Below are positions 26,252-36,700 of a stretch of 64,000 nt of DNA, in pieces; the first letter of the stretch is position 1; each line of letters opens with the position of its first letter. The notes under the pieces are model-generated. The model searched no databases, was not told the origin of the DNA, and saw nothing but the letters and a program-made list of their open reading frames with translations. Origin of the DNA: Bradyrhizobium sp. CB1015 (GTDB lineage Bacteria; Pseudomonadota; Alphaproteobacteria; Rhizobiales; Xanthobacteraceae). The translations under genes and the position numbers were made by a program. The DNA lies in the NCBI RefSeq assembly GCF_025200925.1, contig NZ_CP104174.1, forward strand, positions 3,348,001 through 3,412,000, read 5' to 3'.

Positions 26252-27790
26252 TTAAATTCCCAGCTTCTGAATCTTGTGCGTGCCCCGCGCCAGCGAGACG
26301 TGCTTGGTTTCCATGTAGAAGTCGAACGAGTAATCGCCGCCGTCGCGGCCGATGCCGCTAGCCTTCATGCCGCCGAACGGCGTCGGCAGATGGCGGACGT
26401 TCTCCGAGTTCAGCCAGATCATGCCGGCCTCCAGCGCGTCGGCAACGCGCAAAGCGCGGCCGACGTCGTTGGTCCAGACGTAGCCGGTGAGGCCATAGCG
26501 GATGTCGTTGGCGATCTCGATTGCGTCCGCCTCGTCTCGGAAGGGCAGCACGGTCAGGAACGGCCCGAACACCTCCTCCTGCGCCACGCGCATCTTGCCG
26601 TGCGCCCCGGTGACCAGCGTCGGCTCGACATAATGCCCGCCGCCCGGCCCGTCATAAGGCTTGCCGCCGACCGCAATGGTCGCGCCGTCCTGGCGCGCGA
26701 CGTCGAAATAGGAGCACACCTTTGCCAGATGCCGCTCGTGGATCAGCGGCCCGATCTCGGTTGAGGGATCGAGGGGATGGCCGACCTTCAGCGCCTTCAC
26801 GCGCGCGGTCAGCTTCTCCACGAATTCTTTCGCGATGCTCTGCTGGATCAGCAGTCGGCTCGATGAGGTGCAGCGCTCGCCGTTGAGCGAGTAGATCATG
26901 AACACGACGGCATCGAGCGCGCGGTCGAGATCGGCGTCGTCGAACACGATCACCGGGTTCTTGCCGCCGAGCTCGAAATGCACGCGCTTCAGCGTGGGCG
27001 CACCCTGCTTCATGATGGCCGATCCGGTCGCGCTCTCGCCGACGAAGCCGATCGCCTTGATGGCGGGATGCTCGGTCAGCGCCTTGCCCGCTTCCTCGCC
27101 GAAGCCGTGCACGGTGTTGAGCACGCCGTCGGGCACGCCGGCTTCCTTGACGAGCTTGGCCAGAATGGAGGCCGTCACCGGCGACCATTCGGCCGGCTTG
27201 TGCACGACCGTGCAGCCGGCCGCCAGGGCAGGGGCGATCTTCCAGGTCGAGAGCATGAACGGCGTGTTCCACGGCGTGATCACGCCGACGGGGCCGATCG
27301 GCACGCGCGTGGAGACGTTCCAATGCTCGTCGCTCGGCGTATTGAGGCCGTCGCGGGCCTCGCTGCATTTGTCGGCGAAGAAGCGGAAATTCTCGGCGGC
27401 GCGGATGGCGGCCTTGGCCATGAAGCGATAGGCTTGGCCGGTGTCGATGCATTCGAGCACCGCGATGTCGTCGGCATTGTCCTCGATCGCGTCGGCCACC
27501 CGATGCAGCAGCTTACGTCGCATCGCCGGCCCCATGTCGCGCCAGGACTTGAACGCGAGCGCAGCCGCAGTCGCCGCCGCGTCGATATCCTCGGCATTGC
27601 CCCGCGCGACGCTGGCGAGCACGGCACCATCGACCGGCGACCTGGTCTCGAAGATGTCGCCCGAGATCGAGGCGACGGTCTTGCCGTCGATCATGTGGCC
27701 GATACCGTCCGCGCGCAGAGTCTTCAGCAGCGGCGCGAGGCGGTCGCGGTTGGCCTGGAACAGATCGGCTTTCGGCGCGGGCTTATCCAT
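26252..27790 (-). CDS. hpaE: 5-carboxymethyl-2-hydroxymuconate semialdehyde dehydrogenase
   Basis: NAD-dependent aldehyde dehydrogenase, 512 residues, oxidising the semialdehyde made by HpaD. Motifs: oxyanion Asn in VITPWNTPFMLSTWK, general-base Glu in VHFELGGKNPVIVFDDAD, and the catalytic Cys in SLNGERCTSSSRLL. The C-terminus PFGGMKASGIGRDGGDYSFD is typical of the HMSD/HpaE group. It overlaps the 3' end of hpaF by 8 bases. Confidence 0.94.
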   Translation of the reverse strand: MDKPAPKADLFQANRDRLAPLLKTLRADGIGHMIDGKTVASISGDIFETRSPVDGAVLASVARGNAEDIDAAATAAALAFKSWRDMGPAMRRKLLHRVADAIEDNADDIAVLECIDTGQAYRFMAKAAIRAAENFRFFADKCSEARDGLNTPSDEHWNVSTRVPIGPVGVITPWNTPFMLSTWKIAPALAAGCTVVHKPAEWSPVTASILAKLVKEAGVPDGVLNTVHGFGEEAGKALTEHPAIKAIGFVGESATGSAIMKQGAPTLKRVHFELGGKNPVIVFDDADLDRALDAVVFMIYSLNGERCTSSSRLLIQQSIAKEFVEKLTARVKALKVGHPLDPSTEIGPLIHERHLAKVCSYFDVARQDGATIAVGGKPYDGPGGGHYVEPTLVTGAHGKMRVAQEEVFGPFLTVLPFRDEADAIEIANDIRYGLTGYVWTNDVGRALRVADALEAGMIWLNSENVRHLPTPFGGMKASGIGRDGGDYSFDFYMETKHVSLARGTHKIQKLGI

Positions 27791-28181
27791 GAACGGCCTC
27801 CGCTTTCAGGGCGTCGTGAATGTTGTTGCGCTTCCAGCTGGTGTCCTTGTCGTTGATCTGCATGTCGAACGACAGAGCGAACTTGCTGGCGGCGAAGACG
27901 GGATCGAGATGTCTTGAGAGCGCCTGGAAGACGTGCTCGCCGGCTTTCTGACGGGTGGGAAGGTCGCGGCCCTCGCCGATGCGCAGCACCATGTCGAGAA
28001 AACTGTAGTCCTGCCGCGCATCCGCAATCGCATAGTGCTCGCAGCGGATGGCACGAACGCGGATGCCGCCGAGCGGGAAGATGCCGGTCTCGCTCGCCGC
28101 CTTGCGCACGACCTCGCACACCGCGGCGATGTCGAGGCGGCCGTCGAGATTGGCCGAATATTCGATGGTGAAATGCGGCAT
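27783..28181 (-). CDS. hpaF: 5-carboxymethyl-2-hydroxymuconate delta-isomerase
   Basis: 132-residue CHMI/tautomerase-superfamily enzyme with the N-terminal catalytic proline (MPHFTIEYSANLDG) and the downstream arginines expected for substrate carboxylate binding (GGIRVRAIRCEHYAI). It isomerises the product of HpaE. First gene of the hpa operon, transcribed away from the regulator, with its promoter in 28182-28369. Confidence 0.92.
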   Translation of the reverse strand: MPHFTIEYSANLDGRLDIAAVCEVVRKAASETGIFPLGGIRVRAIRCEHYAIADARQDYSFLDMVLRIGEGRDLPTRQKAGEHVFQALSRHLDPVFAASKFALSFDMQINDKDTSWKRNNIHDALKAEAVHG

Positions 28182-28352
28182 CGCGGCTTCACTCCCTGTC
28201 GTCTTTCGTTTACGCGAAGTAGCAGCTCACCGACAGAGCTGCCGGATCTGCGTGCGGGTCCTCTCCGCCTGGTGCAGACGCCTCGCGCAAGCCTGGATAT
28301 CGTCGTTGGAAAGCGCCATTGGCGATCTTACAAATCGTGGTGCCGTGAGATG

Positions 28353-28366
28353 CTTAACATGTTAAG
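28353..28366. promoter_or_regulatory. Candidate HpaR operator (14-bp perfect palindrome)
   Basis: CTTAACATGTTAAG, a perfect palindrome in the divergent hpaF/hpaR intergenic region. It is AT-rich in a GC-rich genome and fits the size of MarR-family operators. It lies 171 bases from the hpaF start and 63 bases from the hpaR start, so it could control both directions. Confidence 0.75.
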
Positions 28367-28429
28367 TGAATGCGTCAAACACAAATTCGGTTTGCTGCAC
28401 TGCAAACGTTCTGCGGCTTGAAAGGCGTC

Positions 28430-28948
28430 ATGACGAAGAAATCCGCCGATCCCGCCAACGGTCACCCGCCTGCCGCACGCCAGGTGCCGATGCGCGATTT
28501 CTCGCGCTCGCTGCCGATGTCGCTGCTGCGGGCCCGGGAAGCGGTGATGCGGCAGTTTCGTCCCTCGCTGCGCGAGCACGGCCTGACCGAGCAGCAATGG
28601 CGCATTCTGCGGGCGCTGGCGGCGATCGAGGCGGTCGAGGTCACGGAACTCGCGCGCACCGCGTTCCTGCTCGGGCCGAGCCTGTCGCGCATCCTGCGCG
28701 ATCTCGAGGCCCGCAACCTGATCGAGCGCAAGACCGCGAAAGCCGACCAGCGCCGCAGCATGGTCTCGATCTCGAAGGAGGGGCTGAAGCTGATGGCGTC
28801 GGTCGCGCCGACGTCGGAGGCGATCTATGCCGAGATCACGCGGCGCTTTGGCGCGCGCAAGCTCGCCGAATTGCAGGAGATGCTCGGCGAGCTCGAACGG
28901 AGCCTTGCGGGGCTCGGAAGCACGGATGATACCCTCGCGGAGGGATGA
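28430..28948 (+). CDS. hpaR: MarR-family regulator HpaR
   Basis: 172-residue winged-helix repressor predicted to control the divergent hpa operon. The N-terminal part has RDFSRSLPMSLLRAREAVMR and the DNA-binding domain includes LTEQQWRILRALAAIEAVEVTELARTAFLLGPSLSRILRDLE (helices 2-4, given in parts: LTEQQWRILRAL, LGPSLSRILRDLEARNLIER) and the wing RKTAKADQRRSMVSISKEGL. The ATG at 28430 has AAAGG upstream; an ATG at 28370, just beside the operator, would add 20 residues of low quality. The family relieves repression on binding the aromatic substrate. Confidence 0.9.
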   Translation: MTKKSADPANGHPPAARQVPMRDFSRSLPMSLLRAREAVMRQFRPSLREHGLTEQQWRILRALAAIEAVEVTELARTAFLLGPSLSRILRDLEARNLIERKTAKADQRRSMVSISKEGLKLMASVAPTSEAIYAEITRRFGARKLAELQEMLGELERSLAGLGSTDDTLAEG

Positions 28949-29063
28949 ACCCTGATATGCGTGCGTGCGCGGCGAGAGCCATGGACATTCACGCTTTTTT
29001 TCGCTCAAAGTGCGGCCCAACCGATCCGCGGCGAAGTGAGAGCAACAGGGAAGGAAAGGCAAC

Positions 29064-29840
29064 GTGGCCAATAGAGTCAAAGAGATCTGGAAGTCGGGCA
29101 AGGCGGTCGTCAACGCGTGGCTTGCCATACCCTCCGGCTTCTCGGCCGAGATGATCGCGCAATGCGGCTTCGACAGCGTCACGGTCGACATGCAGCACGG
29201 CGTGCAGGACTATCTCTCGATGGTGCAGTGCTTCCAGGCCATGGACAAGCATCCGATCACCCCGATGGTCCGCGTGCCCTGGAACGAGCCCGGCATCATC
29301 GGCAAGGTGCTCGACGGCGGCGCCTATGGCGTGATCTGCCCGATGGTCAATACGCCGCAGGAAGCCCGGAACCTGGTCTCCTATTCGAAATATCCGCCCA
29401 AGGGCGTGCGCTCAAACGGCCCGATCCGCGCCGGCATGTACGGCACCGCGGGCTCCTATCAGAAGACGGCCAACGACGAGATCGTGCTGCTGCCGATGAT
29501 GGAGACGCGGACCGCGGTCGAGAACATGGAAGCGATCCTCGACGTCGAAGGCATCGACGGCGTCTATATCGGCCCGTCCGATCTCGGCTTCTCCTACGGT
29601 CTCGAGCCCAAGCTCGACCGCAGCGAGCCCGAGATCCTTGCGATCTACGAGAAGATCATCAAGGAGTGCGGCAAGCGCGGCCTCAACCCGGGCATCCATT
29701 GCAGCGGCGCCGAAGGCGCAGCGCGCGCCATCAACATGGGCTTCAAGCTGGTGACGCTATCGAACGAGGTCGGCCTGATGACGACCTACGCCAAGATGCA
29801 GGTGAACGCGACCCGCAAGGATTCGGGCGGCAAGGCGTAA
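29064..29840 (+). CDS. hpaI: HpaI/HpcH-family class II aldolase
   Basis: 258-residue aldolase. Metal and catalytic landmarks: His in VDMQHGVQDY, Arg in VRVPWNEPG, Glu in PMMETRTAVENM, Asp in YIGPSDLGFSYG. In the hpa pathway HpaI splits 4-hydroxy-2-oxoheptane-1,7-dioate to pyruvate and succinate semialdehyde. The same family also includes GarL, which splits 2-dehydro-3-deoxyglucarate, and the next gene is a GarD/UxaA-type dehydratase. So either role is possible. Start is GTG at 29064 behind AAGGAAAGG. Confidence 0.88.
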   Translation: MANRVKEIWKSGKAVVNAWLAIPSGFSAEMIAQCGFDSVTVDMQHGVQDYLSMVQCFQAMDKHPITPMVRVPWNEPGIIGKVLDGGAYGVICPMVNTPQEARNLVSYSKYPPKGVRSNGPIRAGMYGTAGSYQKTANDEIVLLPMMETRTAVENMEAILDVEGIDGVYIGPSDLGFSYGLEPKLDRSEPEILAIYEKIIKECGKRGLNPGIHCSGAEGAARAINMGFKLVTLSNEVGLMTTYAKMQVNATRKDSGGKA

Positions 29841-29846
29841 AATCCC

Positions 29847-29926
29847 GCGAATGGCGAATGGGGAGTAGCGAATAGGGCTACTCCCTTTTTCCATTCGCTA
29901 CTCGCTATTCGCTATTCGCTATTCGC
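29847..29926. repeat. Dispersed hairpin repeat, family D, second copy
   Basis: GCGAATGGCGAATGGGGAGT...AGGGCTACTCCCTTTTTCC followed by CATTCGCTACTCGCTATTCG and two further CTATTCG units. The left and right halves pair. It resembles 11649-11717 and separates the aldolase and dehydratase genes. Confidence 0.75.
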
Positions 29927-29943
29927 CTCCAAAGGAGACTCCC

Positions 29944-31467
29944 ATGACCATCAGCCCCGTCATCCGCCTGCATCCCGATGATGGCGTGGTGATCGCGCGC
30001 GCGAGCCTGCCGCCGGGGACGGTGGTCGCCGACGGCGTGACCACGGTCGACCGCATCCCCTCCGGCCACAAGGTCGCGATCAAGCCGATCGCCGAAGGCG
30101 AGCCGATCAGGCGCTACGGTCAGATCATCGGCTTTGCCATGCAAGCCATCGCGCCGGGCCAGCACGTGCACACGCAGAACTGCGGCATGGGTGATTTCTC
30201 CAAGGACTATGCCTATTGCATCGACGTCAAGCCGACGCCAAATTTCGACCTGCCGGCGACCTTCGAAGGCATCCGCCGTCCGGACGGCCGCGTCGCCACG
30301 CGCAATTACATCGGCATCCTCACCTCGGTGAATTGCAGCGCGCATGTCGCCAGCCTCGTCGCCGACGTCTTCAAGAAGAATCCCTTCACCGGCGACAATC
30401 CGCTCGCCGACTTCCCCAACGTCGACGGTGTGGTCGCGCTGACCCACAAGACCGGCTGCGGCATGACGCAGAACGAGCCGCTGGCGCTGCTCCGCCGCAC
30501 GCTCGGCGGCTATGCGCGGCACGTCAACTTCTCCCACGTCATCGTGCTCGGCCTCGGCTGCGAGGTGAACCAAATCGGTGGCCTGATGGAAGAGCAGAAG
30601 CTCGCCGGACGCCTGCGCGCGATGGATATCCAGGAGGTCGGGGGCACCCGCAAGACGGTCGAAGCCGGCATCGCCTTCGTGCGCGAGGCGCTGACTGACG
30701 CCAACAAGGTCAAGCGCGAGACGGTGCCGGCGAGCGAGCTGACCGTGGCGCTGCAATGTGGCGGCTCCGACGGCTATTCCGGCGTATCCGCCAATCCCGC
30801 GCTTGGGGCGGCCAGCGATCTCATCGTGCGCCACGGCGGCACCGTGATCCTGTCGGAGACGCCGGAGACCTACGGCGCCGAGCATCTCTTGACGCGCCGC
30901 GCGGTCAGCCGCGAGGTCGGCGAGAAGCTGGTCGATCTCATGCGCTGGTGGGACGAATACACGACGCGCGAAGGTGCCGAGATGAACGCCAATCCGAGCC
31001 CCGGCAACAAGGCCGGCGGCCTCACCACCATTCTGGAGAAGTCGCTCGGTGCGATGGCGAAGGCCGGGACCACCAACCTCGTCGAGGTGCTGCGCTACGC
31101 CGAGCCCGTCACCAAGAAGGGGTTCGTGTTCATGGACACGCCCGGCTACGATCCGGTCGCCGCGACCGGCCAGGTCGCCGGCGGCGCCAACCTCGTCTGC
31201 TTCACCACGGGCCGCGGCAGCGTGTTCGGCTGCAAGCCGGCGCCGTCGATCAAGCTCGCCACCAACACGCCCATGTACAAGCGCATGGAAGAGGACATGG
31301 ACGTCAATTGCGGCACCATCCTCGAAGGCGAGGAGAGCGTCGAACAATGCGGCCAGCGCATCTTCGAACTCATCCTCAAGACTGCCTCGGGTCAGCCGAC
31401 CAAGAGCGAGAGCTTTGATTTCGGTGGCGCCGAGTTCGCGCCCTGGGTGCTGGGCGCGACCATGTAG
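29944..31467 (+). CDS. UxaA/GarD-family sugar-acid dehydratase
   Basis: 507-residue full-length member of the altronate/galactarate dehydratase family. The N-terminal SAF domain (residues 1-~90; HPDDGVVIARASLPPGTVVA) is followed by RRPDGRVATRNYIGILTSVNCSA and the core with Cys/His motifs such as ALTHKTGCGMTQNEPLALL and LGLGCEVNQI. The C-terminal TTGRGSVFGC and NCGTILEGEESVEQCGQRIF are also typical. Removes water from an aldarate or aldonate. The substrate is not readable. Probably linked to the aldolase just upstream. RBS AAAGGAG precedes the ATG. Confidence 0.9.
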   Translation: MTISPVIRLHPDDGVVIARASLPPGTVVADGVTTVDRIPSGHKVAIKPIAEGEPIRRYGQIIGFAMQAIAPGQHVHTQNCGMGDFSKDYAYCIDVKPTPNFDLPATFEGIRRPDGRVATRNYIGILTSVNCSAHVASLVADVFKKNPFTGDNPLADFPNVDGVVALTHKTGCGMTQNEPLALLRRTLGGYARHVNFSHVIVLGLGCEVNQIGGLMEEQKLAGRLRAMDIQEVGGTRKTVEAGIAFVREALTDANKVKRETVPASELTVALQCGGSDGYSGVSANPALGAASDLIVRHGGTVILSETPETYGAEHLLTRRAVSREVGEKLVDLMRWWDEYTTREGAEMNANPSPGNKAGGLTTILEKSLGAMAKAGTTNLVEVLRYAEPVTKKGFVFMDTPGYDPVAATGQVAGGANLVCFTTGRGSVFGCKPAPSIKLATNTPMYKRMEEDMDVNCGTILEGEESVEQCGQRIFELILKTASGQPTKSESFDFGGAEFAPWVLGATM

Positions 31468-31711
31468 TCGCGCTCTGCGAGCGCCGCCTCGCAGCGCAAT
31501 CAAGGGGCGCAGGAAGCCGATGATCGCGACCGAACCGGACCGCGTGTAGCGATCCGACATGCAACGGCCGTTCGCTAAGTAGTGATACGGAGGCGGGCGC
31601 GGCTCGCAAAGGTTCCCCGGCTTACACCTGGTTAACATTGTTGCCGTAGAGACGGGAGTGATGCGGCACCACAGCGTCGTGGGGCCGGCCGTGACTTGAG
31701 GAATCGAACCG

Positions 31712-32230
31712 ATGCAAGCAATACGTCCCACGGGGGTGGAAAATCTCCTTGGTGAGGAAGAGCTGATCGTATCGAAGACCGATCTCAAGGGCCGCATCAC
31801 CTACGCCAACGACGTCTTCATCCGCATGGCGAAGTACTCGTGGAAGGAGCTGATGGGCGCGCCCCACAGCGTGATCCGCCATCCCGACATGCCGCGCGCC
31901 GTCTTCAAGCTGCTCTGGGACACGCTGCAGTCCAAGCAGGAGATCTTCGCCTACGTCGTCAACCTGGCGAAGGACGGCAGCCATTACTGGGTGTTCGCCC
32001 ACGTCACGCCGACATTCGATGAGCGCGGCAACATCGTCGGCTATCACTCCAACCGTCGCAAGCCGGATCCCGCGCAGATCGAGCGCATCAAGCCGATCTA
32101 CAAGACGCTGTGCGCCGAAGAGGCGCGGCATGCCAACGCCAAGGAGGGCATGCAGGCGAGCTTCGAGGCGATGGTCGGGCTGCTCAAGCAACAGGGTGTC
32201 GGTTACGATGAATTTGTGCTCTCTCTCTAA
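31712..32230 (+). CDS. PAS-domain protein (Aer-like redox/aerotaxis sensor)
   Basis: 172-residue soluble protein. The PAS domain (residues about 18-120) resembles the FAD-binding PAS of Aer: [40 protein letters not shown] and [18 protein letters not shown]. The C-terminal part is helical ([18 protein letters not shown]...). Its last 23 bases overlap the start of the adjacent chemoreceptor gene in another frame. In E. coli the PAS and signalling parts are one protein; here they appear split. Confidence 0.88.
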   Translation: MQAIRPTGVENLLGEEELIVSKTDLKGRITYANDVFIRMAKYSWKELMGAPHSVIRHPDMPRAVFKLLWDTLQSKQEIFAYVVNLAKDGSHYWVFAHVTPTFDERGNIVGYHSNRRKPDPAQIERIKPIYKTLCAEEARHANAKEGMQASFEAMVGLLKQQGVGYDEFVLSL

Positions 32231-33512
32231 GGCGCAGGGAGCGACCGCGCTCGCGTGTGGTCTTGCCGTCGTTGCGTTCGTTCTCTCGCTTCTCGGTATG
32301 ACCGGAATCACGAGTGCCGCTCTGCTTGGCACGACGATCGCGCTCTCCGGCTATGCCGTCTGGTGCCAGCACCGCACAGCGGTTGCCGTCGACGAGGTGG
32401 CCGATGTGTGCCGCAAGGCGGCGCACGGTGATCTCGAGGCGCGGATCCTGAGTGAGCGGCAGGCCGGGCGGATCGGCGCGATCCAGAAGTCGGTCAACGA
32501 CATGCTCGACATCACCGACGCCTATGTCCGCGAAGCCTCGGCGTCGATGGAGTATGCCAGCCGCGGCAAATATTTCCGCAAGATCCTCGCGCGGGGCTTG
32601 CCCGGCTCGTTCCGCCGCTCGGCGACCGTCGTCAATGCCGGCACCGACAGCCTCGGCCGCCGGGTCGTCGAGATCGCGGACCTCGCCAGGCAGTTCGGCA
32701 CGCATCTCGACCAGGTTGCCGGCACGCTCATGGGCGCCGCGACCGATCTCGAATCCGATGCCGGCCAGATGGCGGCGGCGGCGGAGAAGACCAGCCTGCA
32801 GACCTCCGGCGTGCTCAGTGCGTCCGACCAGGCCTCGCGCAATGTTGCCACCGTTGCCAGCGCCGCCGAGCAGCTCGCATCGTCGATCGCCGAGATCAAC
32901 CGCCAGGTGGCCGGCTCGACCGCGAGCACGGGGCGGGCGGTGAACGAAGCCAATCGCGCCGGCAGCGAGATCCGGAGCCTTGCGGACGCCGCGATGCAGA
33001 TCGGCGACGTCGTCAAGCTGATCAGCGAGATCGCCTCGCAGACCAACCTGCTCGCGCTCAACGCCACCATCGAGGCGGCCCGCGCGGGCGAAGCCGGCCG
33101 CGGCTTCGCGGTGGTTGCCTCCGAGGTCAAGAGCCTCGCCAACCAGACTGCGAAGGCAACCGAGGAGATCAGCGCCAAGGTCGGCGAGATGCAGCAATCG
33201 ACCACCAATTCGGTCGCGGCCGTCGAGGCGATCGCGCAGACCATCGCCGAGATCAACGGCATCACCGCCTCGATTGCGGCCTCGATCGAGCAGCAGGGGG
33301 CGGCGACGCGCGAGATCGCCCGCAACGTTCACGAAGCCTCCGCCGGCACCTCGCAGGTCTCCTCCAACGTGACGGGCATCAGCGAAGCCGCCGCCGACAC
33401 CGGCCGCGTCGCCGGCCGCGTCAACAGCGCCTCCGAACGCGTCCACGGCGAAGTCGAGACGCTCCGCCGCGAAGTGACCCAGTTCCTGCAGCGGTTGACG
33501 TCGGCGGCGTAA
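32208..33512 (+). CDS. Methyl-accepting chemotaxis protein without periplasmic domain
   Basis: 434 residues. Two close membrane segments lie at residues about 11-45 ([38 protein letters not shown]) with almost no periplasmic loop, then a HAMP-like linker and a long signalling coil. The hairpin tip [20 protein letters not shown] followed by [20 protein letters not shown] is the canonical MCP core. It has no ligand-binding domain of its own, so the preceding PAS protein probably supplies the sensory input. Start ATG at 32208. Confidence 0.92.
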   Translation: MNLCSLSKAQGATALACGLAVVAFVLSLLGMTGITSAALLGTTIALSGYAVWCQHRTAVAVDEVADVCRKAAHGDLEARILSERQAGRIGAIQKSVNDMLDITDAYVREASASMEYASRGKYFRKILARGLPGSFRRSATVVNAGTDSLGRRVVEIADLARQFGTHLDQVAGTLMGAATDLESDAGQMAAAAEKTSLQTSGVLSASDQASRNVATVASAAEQLASSIAEINRQVAGSTASTGRAVNEANRAGSEIRSLADAAMQIGDVVKLISEIASQTNLLALNATIEAARAGEAGRGFAVVASEVKSLANQTAKATEEISAKVGEMQQSTTNSVAAVEAIAQTIAEINGITASIAASIEQQGAATREIARNVHEASAGTSQVSSNVTGISEAAADTGRVAGRVNSASERVHGEVETLRREVTQFLQRLTSAA

Positions 33513-33539
33513 GACTTTCGGCCCGAGCCCGCGCTCCTT

Positions 33540-33682
33540 TCCCTCTCCCCTTGTGGGAGAGGGTGCCTCGCCGCGAAGCGGCGAGACGGGTGAGGGGTCT
33601 CTGTCCTCACGAACGGTTTTGCGAGCGGAGACATAGCCCTCATCCGGCGCTTCGCGCCACCTTCTCCCACAAGGGGAGAAGG
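33540..33682. repeat. Dispersed palindromic repeat, family C (CCCTCTCCCCTTGTGGGAGA type)
   Basis: Left arm CCCTCTCCCCTTGTGGGAGA and right arm CTTCTCCCACAAGGGGAGAA enclose GGTGAGGGGTCTCT and its partner. A second copy is at 44717-44911. No gene lies in 33513-33792. Confidence 0.85.
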
Positions 33683-33792
33683 AAGAAGCGCCTGCCCCGC
33701 ACCTTACCTAGGCACGCTGTGCCCGTTGTTAGTGCTTGATCGCATTGACCTCAGGTGTTCTGCTCAAAAAAGCTGCTGGAGCACCGCACCCC

Positions 33793-36700
33793 GTGTCGAT
33801 CTACGTCGCGCTACACCACGTCACGCACTACAAATACGACCGCCCGATCGACCTTGGCCCGCAAACCATCCGGCTGCGGCCGGCGCCGCATACGCGCACG
33901 CCGATCCTGAGCTATTCGCTCAAGGTCACGCCTTCCAATCATTTCGTGAACTGGCAGCAGGACCCGCAGGGCAACTGGCTGGCGCGCTACGTCTTTCCGG
34001 AGAAGACCACCGAGCTGAAATTCGAGGTCGACTTCACCGCGCAGATGACCGTGGTCAACCCGTTCGACTTCTTCGTCGAGCCCTATGCCGACAGCTTTCC
34101 GTTCGATTATCCCAAGGACCTCAAGACGGAGCTTGCCCCTTATCTCGAGACCCTCAAGCCCGACCGTCTGTTCGCCAAGTTCCTCGATTCGATCCCGCAC
34201 GAGGCCCCAAACACCGTCAATTTCCTGGTCGACCTCAATCGCGAGATCCAGAAGAAGGTCCGCTACATCATCCGCATGGAGCCGGGCGTGCAGACGCCGG
34301 AGGAGACGCTTGCCTCCGGCGCAGGCTCATGCCGTGATTCCGCCTGGCTGCTGATCCAGACCTTGCGCCATCTCGGGCTCGCCGCCCGCTTCGTCTCCGG
34401 CTATCTGGTCCAGATCCGTCCCGACATCGATCCGATCGAGGGACCGCCGGAAGTCGAGAACGATTTTACCGATCTGCACGCCTGGGCCGAGGTCTATCTG
34501 CCGGGCGCAGGCTGGATCGGATTCGACGCGACCTCGGGCATGCTCGCAGGCGAGGGGCACATCCCGGTCGCTGCCACGCCGCACTACCGTTCGGCGGCGC
34601 CGATCTCCGGCGGGGCCGGCTTTGCCGAGGTCGAGTTCTCCTTCGACATGAGCGTGAAGCGGATCCGCGAGGCGCCGCGTATCACAAAGCCGTTTTCCGA
34701 CGAATCCTGGGCGCGCCTCAACGATCTCGGCGAGCAGGTCGACGGCGATCTCGCTACGCAGGACGTGCGGCTCACCATGGGCGGCGAGCCGACCTTCGTC
34801 TCGGTCGACGATCTCGAGGCCGGCGAATGGAATACGGAGGCCGTCGGCCCGACCAAGCGTGCGCTCGGCGACGATCTGATCCGCCGCCTGCGCACGCGCT
34901 TCGCGCCGGGCGGGCTGCTGCATTACGGCCAGGGCAAATGGTATCCGGGCGAGAGCCTGCCGCGCTGGGCCTTCGGCCTGTATTGGCGCAAGGACGGCGT
35001 GCCGATCTGGAAGAACGCCGACCTCATCGCTAGAATCGAGACTCCGCGGCGGCCAGAGGTCAAAGATGCCGAAGCTTTCATGGAAGGCACGGCGGCGCGG
35101 CTCGGCCTCGACCTCGGCTACATCATGCCGGCCTATGAGGATCCCGCCTACTGGCTGCAGAAGGAAGCGGAGCTTCCGGTCAACGTCGATCCCACCGATT
35201 CCAAGCTGTCCGATCCCGAAGCGCGCGCACGCATGGCGCGGGTGTTCGACCAGGGCCTGAACACGCCGCGCGGCTTCGTGCTGCCGATCCAGCGCTGGAA
35301 TGCGCCGCCGCGCTGGCGCAGCGAACGCTGGCCGCTGCGGCGCAATCATCTGTTCCTGACGCCCGGGGATTCACCGCTCGGCCTGCGCCTGCCGATCGGC
35401 TCGCTCGGTCACGTCCCGCCCAACCAATATCCGTACATCGTCGAGCAGGATCCGATGGAGCCGCGCGGCAAGCTGCCGGTGTTCACCCGCATGGCGCGCC
35501 CGCCATCGCCGCCGCGCACGGCGCCGGAGCATCTTAACACGGCGATTCCCGTGCGTACCGCGATGGCCGTGGAGATCCGCGAGGACGTGATCTGCGCCTT
35601 CTTGCCGCCGGTCGAGCGCATCGAGGATTATCTCGAGCTGATCTCGGCGCTCGAGGACACCGCCGAGGAGATGCAGCTTCCGGTCCACGTCGAGGGTTAT
35701 CCGCCGCCGTTCGATCCGCGCATCGAGGTGATCAAGGTGACGCCCGACCCTGGCGTCATCGAGATCAACATCCAGCCGGCGAAGAGCTGGCGAGATGCCG
35801 TCGAGATCACCACCGGCCTCTACGAGGATGCGGCAAAGGTGCGGCTCGGCGCCAACCGCTTCCTGGTCGACGGCCGTCACACCGGCACCGGCGGCGGCAA
35901 TCACGTCGTGGTCGGCGGCTCCTCTCCGCAGGATTCGCCGTTCCTGCGCCGGCCCGATCTTCTGAAGAGCCTAGTGCTGTATTGGCAGCGCCATCCCGCG
36001 CTGTCCTATTTCTTCTCCGGCCTGTTCATCGGCCCGACCAGCCAGGCGCCGCGCATCGACGAGGCGCGCCACGACAGCATCTACGAGCTCGAGATCGCGC
36101 TCTCGCACGTGCCGCCGGCGGGCACTCAGGCGCCGCTGTGGCTGGTGGACCGACTGTTCCGGCATCTATTGGTCGACATCACCGGCAACACCCACCGCGC
36201 CGAGATCTGCATCGACAAGCTCTATTCGCCGGAAGGACCCACGGGCCGGCTTGGCCTCGTCGAATTCCGCGCGCTCGAAATGCCGCCGGATCCGCGCATG
36301 TCGCTGGCGCAGCAGCTCCTGATCCGCGCGCTGATCGCAAAGTTCTGGCGCGAGCCGCTGAGCGGCAAGTTCGTGCGCTGGGGTACCGCGCTGCACGACC
36401 GCTTCATGCTGCCGCATTTCATCTGGGAAGATTTTCTCGACGTGCTCGGCGAGCTGAAGCAATCGGGCTATCCGTTCGAGCCGGAATGGTATCTGGCCCA
36501 GCTCGAATTCCGCTTCCCCGCCTTTGGCCGCGTCCATCATGGCGGCGTGACGCTGGAGCTGCGCCAGGCGCTGGAGCCCTGGCACGTGCTCGGCGAGGAG
36601 GGCTCGGCCGGCGGCACCGTGCGTTATGTCGACAGCTCGGTCGAGCGGCTCCAGGTCAAGGCCGAAGGCTTCGTCGAGGGCCGCCACGTCGTCACCTGCA

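Noticed and set aside
31468-31520. Hairpin after the UxaA-type gene as terminator
   Set aside because: CTGCGAG/CTCGCAG can pair, but no T-run follows, so an intrinsic terminator cannot be claimed.
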